Shown here: positions 39,611-51,822 of the stretch, in pieces
Position numbering within the stretch: position 1 is the stretch's first letter
How the letters are laid out: each line of letters opens with the position of its first letter
Assembly (NCBI GenBank): GCA_034664125.1
Contig: JAXDIG010000012.1
Span: forward strand, 1 to 64,000
Source: JACVRW01 sp034664125
GTDB taxonomy: Bacteria; Actinomycetota; Thermoleophilia; Solirubrobacterales; Thermoleophilaceae
Length of the DNA stretch: 64,000 bases
Reading direction: 5' to 3'
Notes under the pieces: model-generated
Told to the model about the DNA's origin: nothing
The model's database searches: none
What the model saw: the letters and a program-made list of their open reading frames with translations, nothing else
Program-made: the position numbers and the translations under genes

Positions 39611-42067
39611 TTGGCAGACAAGGCTGAGAAGGACGGGAACACCCCCAAGAAGAGGGGCGAGAAGCAGGAGAACGGGAGCTACGCCGCGCAGGACATCACC
39701 GTCCTGGAGGGCCTCGAAGCCGTTCGCAAGCGTCCGGGCATGTACATCGGCTCGACCGGCGCCCGCGGCCTCCATCACCTGATCTACGAGGTTGTCGACA
39801 ACGCTGTCGACGAGGCCCTGGCCGGCGAGGCCGACGAGGTCCAGATCGTGATCCACCCCGACAACTCGGTCACGGTGACCGACAACGGGCGCGGGATCCC
39901 GGTCGACACGATGGAGAAGGAGCAGCGGCCGGCCGCCGAGGTGGTCCTGACGGTCCTGCACGCCGGCGGCAAGTTCGGCGAGGGCGGTGGCTACAAGGTC
40001 TCCGGCGGCCTCCACGGCGTGGGCGTCTCCGTCGTCAACGCGCTGTCCGAGTGGCTGCACCTGACCGTGTGGCGCGACGGCCACGAGCACACGCAGTCGT
40101 ACGAGCGCGGCACCCCCACGACGGAGCTCACGCAGGGCGCCGAGACCGACCGCCGCGGCACGCGCATCACGTTCCTGCCCGACCTCGAGATCTTCGAGAC
40201 GATCGAGTACGACCGCACGGTCCTCGAGCAGCGCTTCCGCGAGATGGCCTTCCTGACCAGGGGCCTCAAGATCGACTTCACCGACGAGCGCGGCGAGCGC
40301 TTCCAGACGAGCTTCAAGTACGACGGCGGCATCGTCGACTTCGTCAAGTACCTGCACAGCCAGGGCACGCGCGAGCCGCTGCATCCGACCGTCGTCTTCA
40401 TCGAGGACTCGAAAGAGGACATGGGCGACGTCGAGGTCGCGCTCCAGTGGAACAACTCCTACCAGGAGGCGCTGCTCTCGTTCGCCAACAACATCAACAC
40501 GCACGAGGGTGGCACGCACCTGTCCGGCTTCCGCTCGGCGCTCACCGGCACGGTCAACAGGTACGCCCGGGCCGTCGGCGAGCTCAAGGAGAAGGACCCC
40601 AACCTCCAGGGCGAAGACGTGCGCGAGGGGCTCACCGCGATCATCTCGGTGAAGATCCGCGAGCCGCAGTTCGAGGGCCAGACGAAGACGAAGCTCGGCA
40701 ACCCGCCGGTCGAGGGCTTCGTCCAGGCGGCCGTCAACAAGGGCCTCGCCGAGTTCCTCGAGGAGAACCCCACAGAGGCGCGCGTGATGATCCGCAAGGC
40801 GGTCGACGCCGCCCGCGCCCGCGACGCGGCGCGCAAGGCGCGCGACCTCACGCGCCGCAAGTCGGCGCTGGAGAACTCCACCCTGCCGGGCAAGCTCGCC
40901 GACTGTTCGGTGCGCGATCCCGCGCTGGCCGAGATCTTCATCGTCGAGGGCGACTCCGCCGGCGGCTCGGCCAAGCAGGGCCGTGACCGCAACACCCAGG
41001 CGATCCTGCCCCTGCGCGGCAAGATCATCAACGTCGAGAAGAACCGCATCGACAAGGTGCTCTCCAACAAGGAGATCCAGGCGCTGATCACGGCCATCGG
41101 CACGGGCATCCGCGAGGAGTTCGACATCGAGAAGGCGCGCTACCACAAGGTGATCGTGATGACCGACGCCGACGTGGACGGCGCCCACATCCGCACCCTG
41201 GTGCTGACCTTCCTCTACCGCGAGATGCCCGAGCTGATCGACGCCGGCTACGTGTACATCGCCAAGCCGCCGCTCTACAAGGTCAAGTCCGGCAAGCAGG
41301 ACGTCTACATCGAGAAGGAGTCCGAGCTCGAGGAGGTCCTGCTGCGCGACAAGCTCGAGAAGATGGAGGTCACGGACCGCGAGGGCAAGGCGTTCAGCCT
41401 CACGCACGCGCGCTGGCAGCGCTACGGCCGCCTGCTCAAGCAGTACGAGGGGTGGGCCTCCGCGCTCCGCGCCACCTGGGGGCACGACCCGATCCAGTTC
41501 CTGGAGGAGTCGGCGCTGCTCGACGAGGGCGCGACCGATCCCGAGGCCGTGATCGCCCTGCTGAAGGGCGACGACCACGACGGCGAGCCCTTCGAGACGT
41601 CGCTGATCTCAGCCGACGAGGACGAGGTCGTCGCGATGGTCATCGAGCGCAAGACCGGCACGGCCAAGACGTACAGGCTCGCCCGAGCGCTGTTCTCGAC
41701 GCCCGAGTACACCGGGTTCGTGAAGATCCACAAGGAGCTCGACGCGCTCGCCGGCTTCCCGCCCTTCCACGTCGTGCTCGGCAAGAAGGACGGCGATGCC
41801 CTCTCCTTCGAGGAGCTGCGCAGCAAGGTGCTCGAGATCTGCCGCGACGGCGTGCCGCTCCAGCGGTTCAAGGGCCTCGGTGAGATGAACGCCGACCAGC
41901 TCTTCGACACCACCATGGACCCGGAGAGCCGCACGCTCCAGCTCGTCACGGTCGACGACGCGAGCGCCGCGGACCAGGTCTTCTCGATGCTCATGGGCGA
42001 CGCCGTCGAGCCGCGGCGAGAGTTCATCGAGGCCCACGCACGTGAAGTCACGAACCTGGATGTGTAG
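39611..42067 (+). CDS. gyrB: DNA gyrase subunit B
   Basis: 818 residues from TTG 39611 (AAGGGA upstream). ATPase domain with LEGLEAVRKRPGMYIG and DNGRGIPVD, TOPRIM with VEGDSAGGSAKQGRDR and DADVDGAHIR. It is ~140 residues longer than mycobacterial GyrB because a ~170-residue insert follows the TOPRIM domain, as in Gram-negative GyrB. ATP-driven negative supercoiling with GyrA. Confidence 0.95.
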   Translation: MADKAEKDGNTPKKRGEKQENGSYAAQDITVLEGLEAVRKRPGMYIGSTGARGLHHLIYEVVDNAVDEALAGEADEVQIVIHPDNSVTVTDNGRGIPVDTMEKEQRPAAEVVLTVLHAGGKFGEGGGYKVSGGLHGVGVSVVNALSEWLHLTVWRDGHEHTQSYERGTPTTELTQGAETDRRGTRITFLPDLEIFETIEYDRTVLEQRFREMAFLTRGLKIDFTDERGERFQTSFKYDGGIVDFVKYLHSQGTREPLHPTVVFIEDSKEDMGDVEVALQWNNSYQEALLSFANNINTHEGGTHLSGFRSALTGTVNRYARAVGELKEKDPNLQGEDVREGLTAIISVKIREPQFEGQTKTKLGNPPVEGFVQAAVNKGLAEFLEENPTEARVMIRKAVDAARARDAARKARDLTRRKSALENSTLPGKLADCSVRDPALAEIFIVEGDSAGGSAKQGRDRNTQAILPLRGKIINVEKNRIDKVLSNKEIQALITAIGTGIREEFDIEKARYHKVIVMTDADVDGAHIRTLVLTFLYREMPELIDAGYVYIAKPPLYKVKSGKQDVYIEKESELEEVLLRDKLEKMEVTDREGKAFSLTHARWQRYGRLLKQYEGWASALRATWGHDPIQFLEESALLDEGATDPEAVIALLKGDDHDGEPFETSLISADEDEVVAMVIERKTGTAKTYRLARALFSTPEYTGFVKIHKELDALAGFPPFHVVLGKKDGDALSFEELRSKVLEICRDGVPLQRFKGLGEMNADQLFDTTMDPESRTLQLVTVDDASAADQVFSMLMGDAVEPRREFIEAHAREVTNLDV

Positions 42068-42069
42068 CC

Positions 42070-44637
<2,568 letters not shown>

Positions 44638-44695
44638 CCCGAGCCGGCTGGACCGCTCCGCCCTGCGGGTCTGCTTCAATTCGGACCTACCAGGG

Positions 44696-44709
44696 AAAGG
44701 AGGTGGTCC
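44696..44709 (+). promoter_or_regulatory. Extended anti-SD complementary sequence
   Basis: AAAGGAGGTGGTCC pairs with the 16S 3' end (GGAUCACCUCCUUU) at all but one position. It is far stronger than any other ribosome site in the window. Confidence 0.8.
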
Positions 44710-44713
44710 GAGC

Positions 44714-44758
44714 TTGAGTGACAGATTTCTTGGGACCCTGGAGGTGTCCGGCCGCTAA
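44714..44758 (+). CDS. 14-residue peptide after strong SD
   Basis: TTG start 4 bases after the extended SD (AGGAGG core to TTG spacing about 10), reading Met-Ser-Asp-Arg-Phe-Leu-Gly-Thr-Leu-Glu-Val-Ser-Gly-Arg then TAA. The exceptional SD implies translation, but the peptide may serve only to modulate the RNA. Confidence 0.4.
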   Translation: MSDRFLGTLEVSGR

Positions 44759-44872
44759 ATCGGTGCTGGACCCCGTTTAGCGGAGTCCAACCCGAGACAC
44801 CGTCGGTCGAGAGGACCGGGAGTGGTCCCTCTGGTCGCAGTACTCGAAGCCGACCTTGTCCAGCAGCGTTTG

Positions 44873-44906
44873 CGAGGGGCGTCCTACGGGGCGCCCCTCG
44901 TCTTTT
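44873..44906 (+). terminator. Intrinsic terminator
   Basis: CGAGGGGCG (44873-44881) and CGCCCCTCG (44892-44900) with a 10-base loop, then TCTTTT. Ends the transcript containing gyrA or the candidate RNA. Confidence 0.85.
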
Positions 44907-45366
44907 ACGGGGTCGTCTGGGTGGTGTCCGTACCGGGCGTGTCGGTGTTGGACTGGGCCTGCTGCTCCAGGTCGTCCACGCGCGACTGGACGTCGTCGAC
45001 GTCCTTGCCGAGTGCCTCGAGTCGGTTGGAGGTCTTGGTGACCGAGCTCTCGATCTTCTTCAGACGCTGGTCGAGCTTGCTCACGTCCGTGGCCGGAGCC
45101 AGGTCGCTGATGCGTCCGTCGAGCTCGTCGAGCCGGTCGGACAGCTGACGCTGCACCCGGGTCAGCTGCCCGGCGGTGCGCGCGTTCTGCTCGTCGTTGT
45201 TGGCTTCATTGGCGTTGATCAGCGCGATCACGGCGATCGCCGTGGCCGCGGCTGCCCACACGCCGGCCACCAACAGCCAGCGACGGATGGCGCGCAGCTC
45301 GTCGGCGGTGACGGGGTCGGGGCGGCTGGGCGGGACCGCGGGGGGATCCGGCCCGGCGCCCGTCAA
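44905..45366 (-). CDS. Membrane-anchored coiled-coil protein
   Basis: About 153 residues. A Pro-rich cytoplasmic start, one transmembrane helix (about residues 33-55), then a heptad-rich coiled coil (LSDRLDELDGRIS to VDDVQSRVDDLEQQ) and a Thr/Pro tail outside. TTG 45366 overlaps the HNH stop as TTGA. No family recognised; envelope scaffold likely. Confidence 0.6.
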   Translation of the reverse strand: MTGAGPDPPAVPPSRPDPVTADELRAIRRWLLVAGVWAAAATAIAVIALINANEANNDEQNARTAGQLTRVQRQLSDRLDELDGRISDLAPATDVSKLDQRLKKIESSVTKTSNRLEALGKDVDDVQSRVDDLEQQAQSNTDTPGTDTTQTTP

Positions 45367-46010
45367 GCCGCCACCAGATATTGCTCCCAGGCCGCGGGGA
45401 TCGTGGGCGTGGCCACGTGGATGAAGATCGTGGCGCTGGGTGCCTTCGGCCTGCGCGCCGGGACCATGTTCGCCTGGCGTGGCAGGCGGTCGCCCTTGCG
45501 CCTGTTGCACGGCGCGCAGCACGCGACGATGTTGTCCCAGGTGGAGCGCCCGCCCTTCGAGCGCGGGACCACGTGGTCGACGGTGAGGTTGCCGCGCTCG
45601 TGGCCGCAGTACTGGCAGGTCCAGCGGTCGCGCGCGAACACCGCACGGCGGGTGATCTTGCGTCGGTGCGCGTCACGCGGGATGCGCACGTAGGCGAGCA
45701 GCCGTATGACCACCGGCCGGGCGAGCGTCAAGCTCTCCGCGTGGAGCGCCCAGTCGCCCTCCTCGAGGATCTCCGCGCGGTTCTTGAGGATCAGCACGGC
45801 CGCTCGGCGGACGGTGCAGACGTTGATCGGCTCGAAGCTGGCGTTGAGCACCAGCACCCGGCCGGACGAACCTGTGCGCTGCGCGGGCCGGCCGGCCCCG
45901 TGCAGCGCGCGCGCAGGGCCTGGTTCCGAGTCACCCGCCTCGGTTACGAGCATCCGGTCCGTGCTCACCGCCACGACGACGCTCAGTTTAGCCAGGCGCC
46001 CCGCTCGCAT
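45363..46010 (-). CDS. HNH endonuclease domain protein
   Basis: About 200-215 residues. An N-terminal VLVLNASFEPINVCTVRRAAVLIL region, then the HNH domain with CQYC, DHVVPRSKGG and CAPCN. The start is uncertain: ATG 46010 overlaps pheA by 23 bases; GTG 45968 is equally possible. Common in actinobacteria as a single gene; not linked here to a restriction system. Function unknown. Confidence 0.8.
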   Translation of the reverse strand: MRAGRLAKLSVVVAVSTDRMLVTEAGDSEPGPARALHGAGRPAQRTGSSGRVLVLNASFEPINVCTVRRAAVLILKNRAEILEEGDWALHAESLTLARPVVIRLLAYVRIPRDAHRRKITRRAVFARDRWTCQYCGHERGNLTVDHVVPRSKGGRSTWDNIVACCAPCNRRKGDRLPRQANMVPARRPKAPSATIFIHVATPTIPAAWEQYLVAA

Positions 46011-46833
46011 TCGCGTACGAGCCGAGAATGCGCAGCTCCTCCACCTGTCCGCCCAGGGCGGACAGGGCCTCCGCCACGATCGGGTCGGCGGTCCCTCCCT
46101 CGAGGTCGGCGAAGAACATGTAGTGCCCCAGGGACGTCCGGCGTGGGCGCGACTCGATCCGGGTCAGGTTCACGCCGCGGTCGGAGAACTGCCGCAGCGC
46201 GTCGACCAGCCAGCCCGGCGACTGGTCGCCTCCGCCCCAGAACACCAGCGACGTCTTGCCGCCGGAGGTGGGCTCTCCGGCCTCGGCCGCCGGCGCCAGC
46301 CATACGAAGCGGGTCGCGTTGTCGGGGTGGTCCTCGACGTTGGCCACCAGCACGTGGCACCCGTACAGCTCCGCGGCGAGGCGCGACCCGAGCGCGACCG
46401 CCGGCTCGGCGGAGTCGCGCACCGACAGCACGGCATCGGCGGTCGAGGCCGCGACGAAGCGCTCCGCGCCGCCCAGGCGCTCGCGCAGGAAGCGCCGGCA
46501 CTGCGCGGTGGCCTGCGGATGGGACACCACGTGGGTCACCTCGGCGAGGTCGAGCTCACGGGCCGCCACCACGCAGTGATGGATCGGGTGCACCACCTCG
46601 GCCACGATGCGCACGCCGCTCGCCTCCAGGGCGAGGGTGTCGATGGTGACCGACACCGCGCCCTCGAGAGCGTTCTCGATCGGCACGACGGCACGGTCCA
46701 CCTCGCCCTCCTGGACGGCGATCACCGTGTCGTAGATCGTCGGGTAGGGCACCTCCTCGACGCGCTCGGGGGCGGAGGCGCGCAGGGCCTCCTCGCTGTA
46801 GGTCCCGGCCGGACCGAGATAGCCGACCCTCAT
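45988..46833 (-). CDS. pheA: Prephenate dehydratase
   Basis: 281 residues. PDT domain with VGYLGPAGTYSEEALR and NATRFVWLAP (TRF motif), then a C-terminal ACT domain with the LTRIESRPRR phenylalanine-binding motif. Converts prephenate to phenylpyruvate, feedback-inhibited by Phe. No chorismate mutase domain. Overlaps the DUF4446 stop by one base. Confidence 0.94.
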   Translation of the reverse strand: MRVGYLGPAGTYSEEALRASAPERVEEVPYPTIYDTVIAVQEGEVDRAVVPIENALEGAVSVTIDTLALEASGVRIVAEVVHPIHHCVVAARELDLAEVTHVVSHPQATAQCRRFLRERLGGAERFVAASTADAVLSVRDSAEPAVALGSRLAAELYGCHVLVANVEDHPDNATRFVWLAPAAEAGEPTSGGKTSLVFWGGGDQSPGWLVDALRQFSDRGVNLTRIESRPRRTSLGHYMFFADLEGGTADPIVAEALSALGGQVEELRILGSYANASGAPG

Positions 46834-47342
46834 CAGCCGCCGGCCGGCACGCCGGCCATCGCGGCCTCGATCGCCTGGTGCTCCTCGGGCGACAGCTCCA
46901 GCTCCGACTCGCCCTCTCGCACCTGCTTGACGTAGATGCGCGCCTGGTCGCGGTGGAGGATCGACGACACGACGACGCCGGTGCGCCGCGTGTCGAGCAG
47001 CGCCATCGTGCTCGACTGCTGACCGGACATCTCGCCCCAGGCGTCGTAGCGGACAAGCGAGGTGTAGGCGACGCAGCCGTCGATGCGGTGCTCGGCCCTG
47101 GACATGCGCTCCTCCAGCCGCACGGCCGTCTCCTCGACCCAGTCGCGCAGCTGCACGAACGCCTCCTGGATCTGCGCGGCGTGCGTGACCAGATCGGCCT
47201 GGCTCCCACCCAGCACCGTGCGCTGAGCCGCGCGCAGGCGGCGCAGCTTCACGGCCAGCACGATCGCCCACAGCAGCGCCACGAGCGCGAGCCCCGCGGC
47301 CGCGACCGCCACGATGCCCTGCGTGGTGGTCAGGTCGTCCAC
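46833..47342 (-). CDS. DUF4446 family protein
   Basis: 169 residues, one N-terminal transmembrane helix (about residues 9-31), then a soluble domain with AYTSLVRYDAWGEMSGQQS and SSILHRDQARIYVK, the conserved DUF4446 core. Function unknown. First gene of a minus-strand group with pheA, HNH and the coiled-coil protein. Confidence 0.78.
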   Translation of the reverse strand: MDDLTTTQGIVAVAAAGLALVALLWAIVLAVKLRRLRAAQRTVLGGSQADLVTHAAQIQEAFVQLRDWVEETAVRLEERMSRAEHRIDGCVAYTSLVRYDAWGEMSGQQSSTMALLDTRRTGVVVSSILHRDQARIYVKQVREGESELELSPEEHQAIEAAMAGVPAGG

Positions 47343-47428
47343 GCGGCCAGGTTACTGAGCGGTCCCGCGGAGCCGCATGCTTGCAGGCCCGAAGCAGCCG
47401 GCTCGGCCGGCTCCGCAGGGAAGACGCT

Positions 47429-48511
47429 TTACCTCGTGAAGATGACCGAGCACTCCAGCGTGTTGTTGTCCGTCTTCTGCTCGCCGGTGACCGGTTTGAC
47501 CTCGACCTTCACGGGCACGTTCTGGCCGGTCGGAGGCGTCTTGTCGAGCGGGATCGTGACGGTCTGGATCTCCCCCGGCGCGACCGTGGGGATCGTGTCC
47601 TCGCGCGTGAAGGCGTCGCCGCCGTCGCCCACGGTCACGCTGACCGTGACGTCGTTCTCCGTGTTCTCGCCCTGGTTCTGCACCTGGATCTCGAAGGCGA
47701 GATCACCGGACAGCTGCACGGAGGCCGACCCGCCTGGGGTCAGAGCGACCCCGCCCAGCGTCACGCCCGCGATGCCGTTGCCGTGCAGGCCGGGCGCGGC
47801 GTCCCCGCCGCCCGCCGTGCCGGTCCGCAGCGCGTTGACCTGGTCCGCCACGAAATCGGGCTGGAGCCATTGGATGTCGGGCACGAAGCCCTTTGTCGGG
47901 AGGTCCGGCGCCGACAGGCTCTCCTTGCGGAGCACGTCGAAGAGCTCACGACGGAAACGCTGCGTGTCGACGATGTCGCTGGCGAGGAAGACCTGCATCT
48001 GCTTCGCCACGTCGTCCGAGCCCTGGCGGCGATCCTGGTCGCCGAGGGCCACCCGCAGGGCGTCGGTGATGTGAGCGAACCCGTCGCGGCGCAACTCGAG
48101 CACCTCGACCAGCTCGTTCTGGGCACCGGTCAAGTCACCCGGCGCGTCGAGCCGGTTGGCACGGTCGACCAGCTCGCTCGAGTCGACGCGGTAGGCGTTC
48201 AGCGAGTTGATGATCGACGCGGCCTGGTTGGTGCCCCCCTCGCCCTGGAGCAGCTTGAACAGGGAGTCGCCCTCCAGCTTGGACGCGCGCAGGAGCTCCG
48301 CGGAGTCGTTCCCGTAGTTCTTGATCGCGTTCTGCTTGCGCGTATCTAGGCAGCCGCGCACGAGCACCACGAACAGGATCAGCACGATCACGCCCGCGAC
48401 CAGCGCGATCGTGCGGCGCACCATAAGCGTCTGGCGGTCGGCCGACGGGCCGCGGGGCGGTCGCCGACGTGAGCTCGCCGGCTCGTCCGGTTCGTCGAGG
48501 AAGGACAGCAG
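47429..48511 (-). CDS. Membrane-anchored protein with C-terminal beta domain; CTG start
   Basis: About 360 residues. Basic cytoplasmic tail, one transmembrane helix, a helical ectodomain and a C-terminal CARDB-like beta-sandwich (VQNQGENTENDVTVSVTV). SD AGGAGG (48520-48525), preceded directly by a GGCGCC/GGCGCC hairpin, precedes CTG-CTG-CTG (48514, 48511, 48508) and then SFLDEPDEPAS; no ATG/GTG/TTG is suitably placed. ATG 48424 lacks an SD and would omit the tail. Confidence 0.65.
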   Translation of the reverse strand: MLSFLDEPDEPASSRRRPPRGPSADRQTLMVRRTIALVAGVIVLILFVVLVRGCLDTRKQNAIKNYGNDSAELLRASKLEGDSLFKLLQGEGGTNQAASIINSLNAYRVDSSELVDRANRLDAPGDLTGAQNELVEVLELRRDGFAHITDALRVALGDQDRRQGSDDVAKQMQVFLASDIVDTQRFRRELFDVLRKESLSAPDLPTKGFVPDIQWLQPDFVADQVNALRTGTAGGGDAAPGLHGNGIAGVTLGGVALTPGGSASVQLSGDLAFEIQVQNQGENTENDVTVSVTVGDGGDAFTREDTIPTVAPGEIQTVTIPLDKTPPTGQNVPVKVEVKPVTGEQKTDNNTLECSVIFTR

Positions 48512-48525
48512 CAGTTTCCCCTCCT

Positions 48526-48543
48526 GGCGCCTTGTTGGGCGCC
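48526..48543 (-). other. Hairpin abutting the SD of the CTG-start gene
   Basis: GGCGCC-6-GGCGCC, ending at the first base before AGGAGG. It may influence ribosome access. Confidence 0.4.
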
Positions 48544-48613
48544 TGCCAAGGTTGAGTGGGAGTATGACCGCCGGGCAGGACGAGCCCTTCGCGGACCGAA
48601 AACGGAACATGAC

Positions 48614-50557
<1,944 letters not shown>

Positions 50558-50578
50558 GGCTACCCTGACCCGCGAACC

Positions 50579-51337
50579 ATGAGCGTTCTACGCAACCTCG
50601 AGGCAAAGCTGGGCGGCATCGTCGAAGGCGCGTTCGGCCGCGCCTTCAAGACCAGCGTGCAGCCGGTCGAGCTCGCGCATAAGCTCGCCAAGGAGATGGA
50701 GGAGAACCAGATGGTTTCCGTCTCGCGGGTCTACGTGCCGAACCACTACCGCGTGTTCCTGTCGCCGCGCGACCGCGAGCAGTTCTCGAGCTACGAGCCC
50801 GCGCTGCGCAAGGAGCTGTCGGACTACCTGCTCGAGCACGCGCGCCAGGAGCAGCTCGCGCTCACCAGCCGCCCCCAGATCGAGTTCCACACCGACGACC
50901 GGCTCGACCTGGGCGAGTTCGGCATCCAGGCGCAGCTGCTCGGCGGCCCCGAGGAGGAGAGCGACCTGGCCGAGCCGGGTCCCTCGGCGGGGGACTTCGG
51001 CCACACGATGGTCTACTCGCCGGATCGCGAGGCCCGCCCGCTCGAGCCCGTGCTCGACCGGCGCCAGGCGCTGCTCGTGGCAGAGGGTCGGCGCAACGTG
51101 CTGAGCGGCGAGCGGGTGCTCGTCGGGCGCAGCCGCGAGTGCGACGTGGTGCTGTCCGATCAGAACGTGTCCCGCCGCCACATCGAGCTGCACCGCGGCG
51201 AACGCGGCTGGGCCGCGGTCGACCTCGGGTCGACCAACGGCATGAAGGTCAACGGGCGCCGTCTGAGCCACGCCGAGCTGGAGCCCGGCGACCGCATCAC
51301 CGTCGGCGTCACCGATCTGACCTTCGAGCTCGAGTAG
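50579..51337 (+). CDS. fhaA: FHA-domain protein FhaA (DUF3662-FHA)
   Basis: 252 residues. N-terminal DUF3662 domain (LRNLEAKLGGIVEGAFGRAFKT) and C-terminal FHA domain with VGRSRECDVVLSDQNVSRRH and STNGMKVNG. Reads phospho-Thr marks from the kinases; in mycobacteria it interacts with MviN and affects peptidoglycan synthesis. Same order as the actinobacterial cluster. Confidence 0.92.
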   Translation: MSVLRNLEAKLGGIVEGAFGRAFKTSVQPVELAHKLAKEMEENQMVSVSRVYVPNHYRVFLSPRDREQFSSYEPALRKELSDYLLEHARQEQLALTSRPQIEFHTDDRLDLGEFGIQAQLLGGPEEESDLAEPGPSAGDFGHTMVYSPDREARPLEPVLDRRQALLVAEGRRNVLSGERVLVGRSRECDVVLSDQNVSRRHIELHRGERGWAAVDLGSTNGMKVNGRRLSHAELEPGDRITVGVTDLTFELE

Positions 51338-51339
51338 AC

Positions 51340-51822
51340 ATGGACGAGCCAGTCGCGGTCGCGCTCAAGTTCGGCTTCCTGGCCGTGCTCTACCTGTTCC
51401 TGCTGTGGGTCGCGCGCAGCGCGATGAAGGACCTCTCGCGTGGGGCGGACGGCACGGCGGCGGCGGAGCCGGTGGAGCCGCCCAGCCCGCGCCGGCGGCA
51501 GTCGGCCATGCCGGACCTGCGGGCCGGAGTCGCGCCCCGGCTGGTCGTGGTGGCGGCGATGGGCCACGAGCCCGGCACTACCTTCGACGTGGGGACCGGA
51601 GCCACGATGGGCCGCTCCGACGGCGCCGAGATCCGCGTGGACGACCCGTTCGCCTCCTCCGCCCACGCGCGCGTTTTCTCGCGCGGCGACTTCATGTACG
51701 TGGAGGACATGGGCTCCACCAACGGCACTTATCTCAACGGCCGCCAGATGCGAACGCCGGAGCGCCTGAAGGTGGCCGACGTGATCCGTATCGGCGACAG
51801 CGAATACCGGTACCAGGAGTGA
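51340..51822 (+). CDS. fhaB: FHA-domain protein FhaB
   Basis: 160 residues: one N-terminal transmembrane helix (residues 6-25) and a C-terminal FHA domain (GRSDGAEIRVDD, SSAHARVF, STNGTYLNG). Starts 2 bases after fhaA and overlaps pstP (GTGA). Membrane-bound reader of phosphorylated division proteins. Confidence 0.92.
   Translation: MDEPVAVALKFGFLAVLYLFLLWVARSAMKDLSRGADGTAAAEPVEPPSPRRRQSAMPDLRAGVAPRLVVVAAMGHEPGTTFDVGTGATMGRSDGAEIRVDDPFASSAHARVFSRGDFMYVEDMGSTNGTYLNGRQMRTPERLKVADVIRIGDSEYRYQE

Larger units (their letters stand above)
44690..44906 (+). ncRNA. Candidate structured RNA downstream of gyrA
   Basis: Begins with AAAGGAGGTGGTCC (44696-44709), which is complementary to the 16S rRNA 3' end at 13 of 14 positions. 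A short ORF follows, then several stem-loops: GGTCC/GGACC (44705-44737), TGGAC/GTCCA (~44767-44789), GAGGACC/GGTCCCTC (~44811-44831). It ends in an intrinsic terminator. May be the gyrA 3'UTR, a leader or an independent small RNA. Confidence 0.5.

Noticed and set aside
39509..41578. Long open frame opposite gyrB
   Set aside because: A shadow of the gyrB coding strand; no domain or ribosome site.
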